A stretch of 42,270 nt of DNA from FEN-987 sp035524675 (GTDB lineage Archaea > Thermoproteota > Bathyarchaeia > 40CM-2-53-6). The stretch is from positions 1-42,270 of the forward strand of contig DATKOK010000170.1 in assembly GCA_035524675.1 (NCBI GenBank), written 5' to 3'. The notes below the pieces were generated by a model. It searched no databases. It had not been told where the DNA came from and saw only the letters and a program-made list of their open reading frames with translations. The position numbers and the translations under genes are program-made. Shown in pieces: positions 33,207-41,920 of the stretch (the first letter of the stretch is position 1; every line of letters starts with the position of its first letter).

Positions 33207-34264
33207 AGAGGGACTTCGGTAATTGGCAGATTTAACAGCTCTAAGTTCTCGACCGAATTGGCTTGAACCTGGGTATCGTTCAATTCTCTCCAGTCAACGC
33301 CGACCGTCTGACTGAGCTTGCTCAACTCTGCCTCACCGAATCCTATTAGAGGCTGAAAGATTGGGAGCCCAAGTTCCCGAGATCTTTGGTTTATGGAACT
33401 GTCGAACGCGATTGACCCTTCCACATCGGCGAAAACAACCCCTCTAAATCGCCGCTGCCTCGCGAACTCCAGACTGATACGTCGAACAATATTCACAGAT
33501 CGAGGCACTGCGTCGAGATCGAGCACGTAACCGGGATAATGCTCCCGAGTAACAAATTCCCGTAGCCCTCGTGCCAGTGCAATCTGATGTTCAGCGAGAA
33601 ACCGAGTATCGAGAGCACTGCATGGAATTAGTAATTGAGTGAGACATCCTCTCCTCATCATGACGTACGCAGCCACCAATGATAAAGGAGATTCGAGGGG
33701 TGCTAGCATCTTCCATTCAGAGGATAGAGGCAGACCGCCTGGGCCAGGAACTCGAGTTGTGTAAAGGTACGCATCCTTGGCCGAAAGGTCGATTGAAATC
33801 AACAAATCTGGTTCGTCAAGATTTACGCGGATATTTCTGACCGCGAGTAGCTCAAGAATCTGGGACCCCCCTTCCCTTTCTACGTCTCGCGTGGAGATCG
33901 GGACCATAGCTGAGCGATGACAACGAATTGCAAATGACTGCCCGAAGGTTAGACTCTCAGCTGCCTTCTGCCGAACTGCATTCAGCACAGATTCGTATGA
34001 TCCTTCGATTTTGATCGCTGGAATTGCATATGCTACGCCGAAGGTTCGCGCAATTGCTTTCGCGGCTAGGCGTGCGTCCGTGATTCCACTCACAACGATC
34101 CTGCCCGCGGCTTTGCCGATGGCGAAATCATGGATGCTGGATCTTCTCAAGGCGTATCTTATGTCGTCGATGAGTCGCTGCTCTAACGTTCTACGTACGT
34201 GAGAACTCTTTAGGACAAATTCTGCTGAGGATACGAGAACGACTTGGTCTGGGCCCACGGTCAC
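33203..34264 (-). CDS. ThiI-like THUMP protein lacking the PP-loop signature
   Basis: A 353-residue protein with the layout of ThiI: an N-terminal ferredoxin-like and THUMP region (to about 175, with IRVNLDEPDLLISIDL) and a C-terminal PP-loop-ATPase-like fold (V-A-A-Y-V-M-M-R-R-G, and IFQPLIGFGEAELSKLSQTVGV, matching ThiI R-P-L-I-G-x-x-K-x-E-I). In ThiI the loop before VAAY reads S-G-G-x-D-S-P and binds ATP for tRNA 4-thiouridine synthesis. Here it reads A-P-L-E-S-P-L-S-L (188-196), without SGG or the Asp. The protein may still bind tRNA but should not activate U8 in the usual way. A TATA-like TTTTAATC near 34300 precedes the start. Confidence 0.8.
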   Translation of the reverse strand: MTVGPDQVVLVSSAEFVLKSSHVRRTLEQRLIDDIRYALRRSSIHDFAIGKAAGRIVVSGITDARLAAKAIARTFGVAYAIPAIKIEGSYESVLNAVRQKAAESLTFGQSFAIRCHRSAMVPISTRDVEREGGSQILELLAVRNIRVNLDEPDLLISIDLSAKDAYLYTTRVPGPGGLPLSSEWKMLAPLESPLSLVAAYVMMRRGCLTQLLIPCSALDTRFLAEHQIALARGLREFVTREHYPGYVLDLDAVPRSVNIVRRISLEFARQRRFRGVVFADVEGSIAFDSSINQRSRELGLPIFQPLIGFGEAELSKLSQTVGVDWRELNDTQVQANSVENLELLNLPITEVPL

Positions 34265-34321
34265 TCTTAGCCCTAGGAGTGAGTATACTTGCCAAGATTA
34301 AAACGAAAGCACTGATGAGGG

Positions 34322-34326
34322 AAAAA
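34322..34326 (-). terminator. T-run terminator after the thermosome gene
   Basis: On the minus strand a run of five T follows CCCC about 18-22 nt after the thermosome stop codon; a second short T-run (TTTT) lies further on. T-tracts terminate archaeal RNA polymerase without a hairpin, so this is a plausible end for the thermosome transcript. Confidence 0.4.
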
Positions 34327-34343
34327 GGGGTATACGGGGCGGT

Positions 34344-35990
34344 CTAGTACTCTTCTCCGCCCATGCCACCCATTCCGCCTGGCGGTCCAGGTGGTCTGGC
34401 TGGTCCTTTGTCTCCCTTGGCGGCAACTACGTCATCGATTCTTAAAATCATAGACGCTGCTTCCGTCGCGGACTTGACAACTTGAGATTTCACTCGCAGC
34501 GGTTCAAGAACGTTCAGAGCTTTCATGTCCTTGATGTGTCCTGAGAAGACATCTACTCCGAACCAGCGGTTGTTAGCATCTTCGTGTTTTGCCCTTAGTT
34601 CGACCATCACATCAATAGGGTCGAGTCCGGCATTCTCCGCTAGGGCGAGCGGAATACTTTCTACCGCGTCTGCGAAGGCTTCAATGGCGAGTTGTTCGCG
34701 TCCACCCACTTTCATTGCGTATTCCCTGAGCTGCTTGGACGTTTCTGCCTCGGAAGCTCCTCCGCCTGCAACGATCTTTGCATCCTCGATTGCATCTCTA
34801 ACCACGCAGAGCGCGTCGTGTAGCGATCTCTCTGCCTCGTCGACAACGTGTTCTGTTCCACCACGGAGGACAATTGTGACAGCCATTGGATTCTTCGCGT
34901 CACGTACATAGGTCAGCTTGTCATCTCCGATCTTGCTTTCTTCGATGACCTTTGCTTCTCCTAGTGAGCTTGAGCTTAGGTCCTTTACGCTGGCAACGAT
35001 CTTCGCGCCAGTTGCTTTTGCCAACTTTTCCATGTCGCCGCTGCTTACATTCTTGATCGCTGAGATACCCTTCTTCGCTAGGAAATGTAACGCAATGTCG
35101 TCGATTGATTTTTCGCAGAAGACAAAGTTCGCTCCGCTTTCGGATACCCTATCGACCATTTCTTTCAGCATGCGCTCTTCTTCGTCTAGGAAGAGCTTCA
35201 TTTGGTCGGGATTGTTGATGTTAATTTTGGCGTCGAATTCTGTCTTTTCGATTTCCAATTTCGCGTTCAAGAGTGCAATCTTTGCGCCTTGAGTACGCTT
35301 CGACATCTGCGGATGAGCGATCTCTTTGTCGATGACGAGCCCCCGAACGAGTTCTGTCTCCTCAATACTCTTGCCATGTTTCTTCAGGACTTTCACTAAA
35401 TCGACGTCGACCTTAGTCTTGCCGTCTCTAGTCTCTTTGACTTGAAGTGCCGCGTCAACCGCAATTTTAGCGAGGTAGTCTTTAGCTCCAGATACGTTCT
35501 TCGTACCCATGGCGGTTGTAGCTACTGTTCTCAGAGTAGCCGCGTCGTTAGTATCAATCGACTCACTTAGTCCGTTCAGAATTTCACGCGCTTTGTCCGC
35601 CGCTTTCTTGTACCCTTCAACGATCACCGTCGGGTGTACGTCTTTGTCAAGAAGTTTTTCTGCCTGTTCGAGCAACTTTCCAGTTAGGACGACCGCAGTG
35701 GTTGTTCCATCACCCACTTCGTTGTCCTGCGTTTTTGCAACTTCTACAAGCATCTTAGCCGCGGGATGTTGAACATCAAGCTCTTTCATGATCGTCGCGC
35801 CGTCATTAGTGATGACGACATCGCCGATTGTGCTCACAAGCATCTTATCCATTCCGCGTGGGCCTAAGGTTGTCTTCACTGTCTCTGCCACTACTTTAGC
35901 AGCTAGAATATTATTACGCTGTGCGTCTCTGCCAGTAGACCGTTGTGTCCCTTCTTTCAGAATAACTACCGGTATATTTTGCGATGACAT
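34344..35990 (-). CDS. ths: Thermosome subunit (group II chaperonin)
   Basis: Subunit of the double-ring, ATP-driven protein-folding chamber. It has 548 residues. The equatorial domain begins NILAAKVVAETVKTTLGPRG in two parts, with T-L-G-P-R-G-M-D-K-M near 40 and the nucleotide loop G-D-G-T-T-T-A-V-V-L near 92. The central V-V-R-D-A-I-E-D and G-G-G-A-S-E-A-E motifs and the closing R-I-D-D-V-V-A-A follow. The C-terminal tail is rich in Gly and Met (GGMGGMGGEEY), as in other archaeal and mitochondrial chaperonins, and points into the cavity. GGAG stands 8 nt ahead of ATG 35990, and a strong TATA lies upstream. Only one subunit gene is seen here. Confidence 0.96.
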   Translation of the reverse strand: MSSQNIPVVILKEGTQRSTGRDAQRNNILAAKVVAETVKTTLGPRGMDKMLVSTIGDVVITNDGATIMKELDVQHPAAKMLVEVAKTQDNEVGDGTTTAVVLTGKLLEQAEKLLDKDVHPTVIVEGYKKAADKAREILNGLSESIDTNDAATLRTVATTAMGTKNVSGAKDYLAKIAVDAALQVKETRDGKTKVDVDLVKVLKKHGKSIEETELVRGLVIDKEIAHPQMSKRTQGAKIALLNAKLEIEKTEFDAKININNPDQMKLFLDEEERMLKEMVDRVSESGANFVFCEKSIDDIALHFLAKKGISAIKNVSSGDMEKLAKATGAKIVASVKDLSSSSLGEAKVIEESKIGDDKLTYVRDAKNPMAVTIVLRGGTEHVVDEAERSLHDALCVVRDAIEDAKIVAGGGASEAETSKQLREYAMKVGGREQLAIEAFADAVESIPLALAENAGLDPIDVMVELRAKHEDANNRWFGVDVFSGHIKDMKALNVLEPLRVKSQVVKSATEAASMILRIDDVVAAKGDKGPARPPGPPGGMGGMGGEEY

Positions 35991-36037
35991 GTTGGTGTCT
36001 CCAGTTCGTAGGATTTGTTACGTGGGGTAACATTCGG

Positions 36038-36050
36038 ATATATAAAAATT
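36038..36050 (-). promoter_or_regulatory. Strong TATA box for the thermosome gene
   Basis: On the minus strand AATTTTTATATAT, centred near 36043, predicts transcription near 36017 and a leader of about 27 nt containing a GGAG site. It is the clearest promoter in the window and shows that the thermosome gene can be transcribed apart from gltX and the small gene upstream. Confidence 0.65.
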
Positions 36051-36062
36051 ACTAGAGGTAAA

Positions 36063-36374
36063 TTATTTGTTGAAATCTAGTAGACTTCTATCGGCCGTTG
36101 TCTTCGATGATTTTTCTGAGGTAATCGAATCTGTCTTAGGCTGGTTCACTCGAATTTCGTCGAGAAGGACTATTGCTTCTCCATGTGGGATATTCAATTG
36201 TACAGACAGCTCTCGTGACGAGATTTGCGGAGTTTCTTTAATCATTATTTCCTCTATGTATCTCTTGTGACTCTTGTACATAGGTAACGAGTGCACAGTT
36301 TCAACGAGAAGGCTCCACAACTCATCTCGTCCCAGAGCGGGCAAGGCTATCACGTTCCCGGATGCGAGCTCCAA
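36063..36374 (-). CDS. Hypothetical protein between gltX and thermosome
   Basis: A 103-residue protein with an N-terminal segment (ASGNVIALPALGRDELWSLLVETV), a helix (YKSHKRYIEEIMIK) and a winged-helix-like ISSRELSVQLNIPHGEAIVLLDEI, so a small DNA-binding-type fold is possible; the last 25 residues are polar and probably disordered. No family recognised. The only standard start is TTG at 36374, 16 bases after the gltX stop. It shares the strand with gltX upstream and the thermosome downstream, but the strong TATA between suggests it belongs to the gltX transcript. Confidence 0.55.
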   Translation of the reverse strand: MELASGNVIALPALGRDELWSLLVETVHSLPMYKSHKRYIEEIMIKETPQISSRELSVQLNIPHGEAIVLLDEIRVNQPKTDSITSEKSSKTTADRSLLDFNK

Positions 36375-36390
36375 GATAAAGGTGCGGCAT

Positions 36391-38118
36391 CTACTGGTGT
36401 GCGAAGTACAGAGCTATCGAATCTTCAGTTATCTGATCTACTCTGCAGAAACCGAAACGCACCAGTTGAACAATGGCCCCGACTTTCTCTGACTTCAGGC
36501 CCAATTCTGCGAGGCCTCTTGTGGCAGTTGCATCTGGAAGGGTCACTTGAACTGTAACATTATTCTGAGTAGGCACCCACTGAATTATCGGTCCGCGTCC
36601 GCTTGCGGTAGATTCCCCGACATACCGAGTCCTGAATTCATCGTCCGCTGTCGTGAGTTGGCTTATATTGAATAATCCCATTAATCTGGTGATTTGGTCG
36701 TGAAGTGTCTGGAGGTCGGAATCGGCCACGAAAACTGTGGCTTCTCCATCTGCTATCGGAACCTTCAACGTACGCTTGCCTTGCTCAGGCAGTTGGGGGT
36801 GCAGCGGTAGTGTCACTTCGTACTGCTTTGAGAGTCCGCTTACCTTGATTAAACATGGATTCGGAACGAAGAAGTATCGATGAGCGATAGGGTCAACTAA
36901 TTTGCGATTTAACGAATCTATGTTGTCCCAGCTGATCGTGACGTCGACGGGTTTCGGACCTACCTCCCAGATCAATTTTCGTATCGTTTCTGGGAGGAAT
37001 CCTCGTCGGCGCAACGCAGCCAGCGTACCGAGTCTTGGATCATCGGTGCCTGTAACTTCTCCCGACTCGAAGGCTTTCATCATCCTCGATTTGCTGAGGT
37101 TCATGCCTTCTACTTTCAGACGTCCATAGTGTACGGCGTCAGGATATTTCCATCCCAAGTGGTCATAGAGGTAGATCTGCCGTGCCATATTGGTGAGATG
37201 TTCTTTTCCCCTGATGACGTGGGTGATTCCCATTAGATGATCGTCCACCCCTGAAGCTAAATTATAGAGTGGCCAGACCTTGAATTCTGATCCTACTCGT
37301 GGATGAGGATTCCTGATAGTATCGATCACTCTCATTGCTGGCCAATCTCGTATCGCCGGGTTGGGGTGCTGTAGATCAGTCTTAACGCGTAAAACAGCGT
37401 CTCCCTCTTTGTAGCCTCCGGCCAGCATTTTCCGCCAACGATTCTCTTGCAAGTCTACATTTAGGTTCCGATCTGGGCAGGGGCGATTCGTGATGACTAA
37501 GTTCCGGAACTGCTCCGGATTGCATTCGCACACATACCCGGCACCTGTCCTGACTAAGGTATTCGCTATCTCATAGTAGGTGGGGAGTCGATCGCTCTGG
37601 ATATACTCCTCGTCCCACTCGCACTGCAACCATCTTAGATCTTCGCGAATCTTCTCGTAGTATCCGAGTTGAGCCTTCTTAAGGCGTGGGTCAGTGTCCT
37701 CGAATCTCACAACGAATTTGCCTTTGTACATCCTCGCATAGTCATGACTCAGAACTGCAGCTCGCGCGTTTCCCACGTGCAGTACGAAATCCGGGTTTGG
37801 AGCAAGTCTTGTGACTATCGTTTTGTATTTCTCTGCGTTTGGGAGAGGAGGAAGTTCTCTTTCTTCTTCCTTTTTCTCCTTTGATAAATCAGCTGACCAT
37901 TTTTGCAGCGCCAATTCGCGCAGTTTTTCGATCGAGGTGGCGTTTACTTCGTTGACGACTTCACGTACTATGGGGATTAGGTCCTTTGCCTGATTTCGAA
38001 GTTGGGGCGCATCCCCCAATAGGTTTCCGAGAACGGCCTGTAATTCTGCTTTTCCGTCGTGCTTGATCGCGTTGATAACTGCTGCTTTTCTAATCAGTTC
38101 CCTGGTGTCTTCTGACAT
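36391..38118 (-). CDS. gltX: Glutamyl-tRNA synthetase, archaeal type
   Basis: Class I synthetase of 575 residues. A helical N-terminal extension of about 100 residues is typical of archaeal and eukaryotic GluRS. The ATP motif HIGH appears as H114-V-G-N in P-N-P-D-F-V-L-H-V-G-N-A-R, and the second ATP loop as L-S-K-S-R near residue 340. The C-terminal beta-barrel anticodon domain resembles GlnRS. With GatDE present it should be non-discriminating, charging both tRNA(Glu) and tRNA(Gln) with glutamate; this is inference, because no GlnRS is seen here. Start ATG 38118. The small gene at 36063 follows after 16 bases. Confidence 0.94.
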   Translation of the reverse strand: MSEDTRELIRKAAVINAIKHDGKAELQAVLGNLLGDAPQLRNQAKDLIPIVREVVNEVNATSIEKLRELALQKWSADLSKEKKEEERELPPLPNAEKYKTIVTRLAPNPDFVLHVGNARAAVLSHDYARMYKGKFVVRFEDTDPRLKKAQLGYYEKIREDLRWLQCEWDEEYIQSDRLPTYYEIANTLVRTGAGYVCECNPEQFRNLVITNRPCPDRNLNVDLQENRWRKMLAGGYKEGDAVLRVKTDLQHPNPAIRDWPAMRVIDTIRNPHPRVGSEFKVWPLYNLASGVDDHLMGITHVIRGKEHLTNMARQIYLYDHLGWKYPDAVHYGRLKVEGMNLSKSRMMKAFESGEVTGTDDPRLGTLAALRRRGFLPETIRKLIWEVGPKPVDVTISWDNIDSLNRKLVDPIAHRYFFVPNPCLIKVSGLSKQYEVTLPLHPQLPEQGKRTLKVPIADGEATVFVADSDLQTLHDQITRLMGLFNISQLTTADDEFRTRYVGESTASGRGPIIQWVPTQNNVTVQVTLPDATATRGLAELGLKSEKVGAIVQLVRFGFCRVDQITEDSIALYFAHQ

Positions 38119-38155
38119 GACTCGGCAACCTTTTCAGCGTAAACGAGACAGGGCC

Positions 38156-39232
38156 TCACCCAACTACTCCCGTTATGGTCGCGACACGCTCCGCGGCCTC
38201 TATGGTAAGTCCACTTTCGCCAAGTATCGTGTATCGTTCAGGTCTGATTGTATGAGCTTTCGTCAAGGCGTCTATAACATACTTTGGCTCTATCCCTAAC
38301 TCTGTGGCGGTCGTTGGTGCACCTATCTTATGGAGAACTTCCTTTATCAACTCCCAATTGGCTCCATGTAAGTATGCACACAATATTGTTCCGACACCGC
38401 ATTGTTCACCGTGCAGTGCTGGTCTTGGGGCCGTCATGGTTAAGTAGTGACTGAAGAGGTGTTCAGCTCCGCTGCACGGTCTGCTGGTTCCCGCTATGCT
38501 CATTGCCACGCCGCAGCTCATGAGTGCCTCAACAAGCGTCCGAACACCTGATTCAGATACCATTTTGATGCTGCTGGAGTTTTTCATGACCAGGCGCGAG
38601 CTCATAATCGCAAGCTCAGCAGCATAGTCGCCGTAATATTCGTTCTTGATTCGATGAGCAAGTTTCCAATCCCTGACGGCAGTATATTTGGCTACTACGT
38701 CTCCGCATCCACTTGCGATTAGACGATAGGGCGACCTCCCAATTATGGACGTGTCAGCTACAATGGCTACAGGCGAGTGGGCGACATATGAGTATGGCCG
38801 ATCCAATCCCTTCATAGAAACTAGGGGACTAGCTATACCATCGTGAGATGCAGCGGTCGGAACACTAAGAAACTGCTTCGAGGTGTGCATGCTGCTGAGC
38901 TTCGCCACATCAATATCCTTCCCACCACCCACACCTACAATAATGTCGGGCTTGAATTCGCGAATTTGATTTTCAACTAGCACGACTTGTTCTGTGGTCG
39001 AGCCTTCTACAACACTAGTCTGTGCGTTGAATCCGGAGTCGCTGAGCGAAGCAAGTACGGTGTCTCCGGCAATATTTTTGACATTAGGCCCCGTGACGAT
39101 GAGGGCGCGACCGCGTATTCCGAGCCGCGTCAGCGTTGGACCAACCAGCGGGGCGACTTGTCTTCCGATCAGAACCTCTCTGGGAAGTTGCATGTAATGA
39201 GAATCAGGCGGGAGCTGCAGGCCCATCGTCAC
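38156..39232 (-). CDS. egsA: sn-glycerol-1-phosphate dehydrogenase
   Basis: NAD(P)H-dependent reduction of dihydroxyacetone phosphate to sn-glycerol-1-phosphate, which sets the stereochemistry of archaeal lipids. It has 358 residues of the iron-alcohol-dehydrogenase/DHQ-synthase fold. The nucleotide loop is V-G-V-G-G-G-K-D-I-D-V-A-K, with P-T-A-A-S-H-D-G-I-A-S-P. Zinc ligands lie in S-G-C-G-D (Asp), F-S-H-Y near 260 and H-G-E-Q-C-G-V-G. GTG 39232 overlaps the upstream DUF2070 stop as GTGA; ATG 39226 is the alternative. Coupled translation with DUF2070 and closeness to GGGP synthase place it in an ether-lipid cluster. Confidence 0.95.
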   Translation of the reverse strand: MTMGLQLPPDSHYMQLPREVLIGRQVAPLVGPTLTRLGIRGRALIVTGPNVKNIAGDTVLASLSDSGFNAQTSVVEGSTTEQVVLVENQIREFKPDIIVGVGGGKDIDVAKLSSMHTSKQFLSVPTAASHDGIASPLVSMKGLDRPYSYVAHSPVAIVADTSIIGRSPYRLIASGCGDVVAKYTAVRDWKLAHRIKNEYYGDYAAELAIMSSRLVMKNSSSIKMVSESGVRTLVEALMSCGVAMSIAGTSRPCSGAEHLFSHYLTMTAPRPALHGEQCGVGTILCAYLHGANWELIKEVLHKIGAPTTATELGIEPKYVIDALTKAHTIRPERYTILGESGLTIEAAERVATITGVVG

Positions 39233-41034
39233 ACCAGAAAGATCAGCGTAATCACAGCGATCACTATGATCAATGGGAACAGCGTGAACGCTATCAATTT
39301 TGATGTCTTATAGATAACGTTCATGACGCGCTTTAGGGATTTCGACCCAAGAGTCATTACATCGATCTGCTGAGCTACAGTTCCAGCTTCGCAGGGTTCG
39401 AGATCGGCCATTGCACTCTGGCAGGCTTGTTTGATCTCATGCAACAAAGTCGGAATTTGAACTGCCGCTCCTATGGGGTAGTACCCTAAGCGTGCTGGAA
39501 CAATTCCATTCACAATATGGGTATCAGATGTGAGCACTTCTCCATCGTCGAACCCGAGTGCCCGTACCGTATCCAGGATCCCTTCACGAAGATCCTTGAC
39601 CATGTTATTACCGTCTATACAGATGTATGCGAACTTTTGACCATTGGTTTCGACGGCCATTACAGATATTCCGCCTGGTCCAAACCCATCCCTCAATCGG
39701 AAAGATGGTTTTCGATGCGCGATACCAATTCGAAAAGACTCTGGTTGGTTGGATGATTGAAGGCTTTGTAGAGCAGCCTCCTCCAGAGCGCTGATTTTCT
39801 CGCGGCTCATCGTTGTTGGTCCCGTGAGACAGTTATGTGCATCTATGAGAGCGACATGCCGGAATCTACCCTTTGTCAAGGCTTTGATTCTATTTGCGAC
39901 CTCTGTCGGCACGTCTTCCATATCTGAAGGAGCTGTTGTCATTGTCACGAGCGCGCATCCATCGAATGTTTGGCATGTGGCGGTTGCAATTCCGTTCCCC
40001 GATCTCGTGACAGCGGTAGCCAAAGGGCTGAACTTAACTGAATTCAATCTGTTGAAGACCGTTCGGATTATCTTCTCATTCTCAACTTGTGACACGAGAT
40101 TAAGTTCATGTCCAGAGACGCCATGGGGAACAAGCGCAATCGCACCGAGTTGCCTCTTAACGATCGCCTGAAACAGGTATGGTAATCCGCTGCTACCTAC
40201 GTTCAGGAACGGGCCGGGATGAAAATTAGATACGAGCATGAGTCCTTTTATGTTAGAAGACATCTCCCGTCTGAACACAAAGGCTGCCACGTCTAATTCT
40301 GTTTGGACGCCAAGTTCATTCAGGTAAGATTCTAAGTCTATGTTGTCGGCCTCAAGCCAGTCCGTAAGGAATGCTCTAAACATCCTGATAGGGGAAAAAC
40401 CAATTCTTCTTCGTCCATAATGCTCGACGAACGCGATTAGAGCGAAGGCAAAGATGAGTCCGGTCAGCGTTGATAACATTAGATCTGGAGCTAACTTAGA
40501 GCCAGGGAGCCCCAGAAGAACGACCCCTAGAATTACTGATAAGACAGGCTCGATGAGTGAGAACGTTAGTCGTTTGGCGAAGCTCGTTCTGGACATTGCG
40601 AAGACTCCGAGTGCCCGTAATGGGATTACGGCGAACAAGCCCATAAGAACGGCAAAATCTGGGAATATGAAACTTCGGATCACGATCGAAAGCACGGCCC
40701 CCGACAGGAGGAAAACGAGCCAGGTGTCTATAGTAAAGAGAGAAAATGCGAGACATCGCCTGAGATAGAATAATGGATCGTTCTTCATGACGGCCCAGTA
40801 GAGAAACGCGTTCGAAATGATAGACGGGACTGCGAGGAAGACTATTCCCCACAGTACACCTGAGATGAAGGAGCTCATGCTCCAGCGGGCGACAAGGAAA
40901 CAGAGTCCTACGCCAAAGCTAGTCAGCGTCACCATTGATGCAGCAATTGCGGTTGTGGATGGAAAAGCCACTCTTCGGATCAAATTGTAATATGGAGTTG
41001 TCCCGCTAACTCGTCTTGCAAACGAATGTGCCAA
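39229..41034 (-). CDS. DUF2070 membrane protein
   Basis: A 601-residue archaeal membrane protein. About six or seven hydrophobic segments fill residues 30-210, a large soluble domain spans about 235-575, and one helix closes the C-terminus (LIAFTLFPLIIVIAVITLIFLV in two parts). The soluble part holds conserved-looking polar motifs: S-N-F-H-P-G-P-F, V-P-H-G-V-S-G-H-E-L-N-L, L-I-D-A-H-N-C and S-D-T-H-I-V-N-G, with His, Asp and Glu spaced as in metal-dependent hydrolases. The family has no proven function. Its 4-base overlap with egsA and 21-base gap to the GGGP synthase gene suggest a lipid-related role; this is inference from position. Confidence 0.85.
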   Translation of the reverse strand: MAHSFARRVSGTTPYYNLIRRVAFPSTTAIAASMVTLTSFGVGLCFLVARWSMSSFISGVLWGIVFLAVPSIISNAFLYWAVMKNDPLFYLRRCLAFSLFTIDTWLVFLLSGAVLSIVIRSFIFPDFAVLMGLFAVIPLRALGVFAMSRTSFAKRLTFSLIEPVLSVILGVVLLGLPGSKLAPDLMLSTLTGLIFAFALIAFVEHYGRRRIGFSPIRMFRAFLTDWLEADNIDLESYLNELGVQTELDVAAFVFRREMSSNIKGLMLVSNFHPGPFLNVGSSGLPYLFQAIVKRQLGAIALVPHGVSGHELNLVSQVENEKIIRTVFNRLNSVKFSPLATAVTRSGNGIATATCQTFDGCALVTMTTAPSDMEDVPTEVANRIKALTKGRFRHVALIDAHNCLTGPTTMSREKISALEEAALQSLQSSNQPESFRIGIAHRKPSFRLRDGFGPGGISVMAVETNGQKFAYICIDGNNMVKDLREGILDTVRALGFDDGEVLTSDTHIVNGIVPARLGYYPIGAAVQIPTLLHEIKQACQSAMADLEPCEAGTVAQQIDVMTLGSKSLKRVMNVIYKTSKLIAFTLFPLIIVIAVITLIFLV

Positions 41035-41055
41035 TTACCCCACCTCAGAATGAGG

Positions 41056-41805
41056 CTATTGCAGAACTTTGATAAGCCTACGAACTCTTTCCACCGAAGA
41101 CTGTTCGGATACAGTTCCAGTTACAATGATCTGTGCTCCAGCCTTGGCTAGTGCCTCCGCCTGTCTCGGACTCCTAATTCCTCCCCCCGCAATCACATGA
41201 ATATTGGAGTTGGTCGTGACAGTCCTCACCATTTCAACTGGCACAGCATCTCTTGCGCCCGAACCGGCCTCAAGATACGCGAATCGCATTCCGAAATATT
41301 CGGCAGCAAGTGAATAGATTGCTGCAAGTTCAGGTTTATCCTTCGGGATTGGGTTTGCGTTACCTACAAACCCTGCGGCTCCAGTGTGTTCTCCGACGAT
41401 CAAATATGCGACAGGAATTGGTTCAAGCTTGTACTTCTTTACAAACGGGGCTCCAAGGGCCTGCGCTCCTGAAAGATAATAGGGGTTGATCGAGTTCAAC
41501 AGTGACATGAAGAACACAGCATCGGCATACTGACTCAAACCGGAAACAGCGTTTGGGAAAAGTATGACCGGTAGTTTCGAGGACTTTATCGCTTTAACTA
41601 TTGCATCGAGTTCATAGACAGATGTCGCGGTCGAACCGCCGACCATTGCGGCAGTGGTTCCGGCTCTCTCAACTTGAACCGCTAGGCGCCGAGCCATGCT
41701 AGGTTTCAACTTTTCAGGATCGAATAAGGTCAAATGGGCTACTCCCCTCTCTTCGATCACTTGATACAGTAACTTCTCTACTTTCCCGATCTTGACGTTG
41801 TCCAA
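41056..41805 (-). CDS. Geranylgeranylglyceryl phosphate synthase
   Basis: Prenyltransferase joining geranylgeranyl diphosphate to sn-glycerol-1-phosphate by the first ether bond of archaeal lipids. It has 249 residues in a TIM barrel: T-L-F-D-P-E-K starts strand 1, M-V-G-G-S-T follows, F-P-N-A-V-S-G lies mid-barrel, Y-L-E-A-G-S-G and V-I-A-G-G-G-I-R form the phosphate site, and I-V-T-G-T-V-S-E closes it. Length and motifs fit the archaeal PcrB/GGGPS family. The TTG at 41805 is the only standard start near the N-terminus. It is followed closely by DUF2070 and egsA and is divergent from the UbiA-type gene. Confidence 0.93.
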   Translation of the reverse strand: MDNVKIGKVEKLLYQVIEERGVAHLTLFDPEKLKPSMARRLAVQVERAGTTAAMVGGSTATSVYELDAIVKAIKSSKLPVILFPNAVSGLSQYADAVFFMSLLNSINPYYLSGAQALGAPFVKKYKLEPIPVAYLIVGEHTGAAGFVGNANPIPKDKPELAAIYSLAAEYFGMRFAYLEAGSGARDAVPVEMVRTVTTNSNIHVIAGGGIRSPRQAEALAKAGAQIIVTGTVSEQSSVERVRRLIKVLQ

Positions 41806-41876
41806 ATTGCGCGCCTAAACCTTGTTCCTACTCGAAAGTGAACTATCAATTATTAACGAGCAAAATAATCGAGATA

Positions 41877-41886
41877 CTATTAAAAC
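41877..41886 (+). promoter_or_regulatory. TATA-like box for the UbiA-type gene
   Basis: CTATTAAAAC predicts a transcript from about 41907, some 14 nt ahead of the TTG at 41921. It lies in the 115-bp interval shared with the divergent GGGP synthase gene. Confidence 0.4.
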
Positions 41887-41920
41887 TGCTTGGAAGATAC
41901 ACGCTTTGTAGGAACTGGAC

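Noticed and set aside
34525..35292. Serine-rich frames opposite the thermosome gene
   Set aside because: Typical antisense shadows of a strongly biased coding gene. The thermosome reading is complete and conserved.
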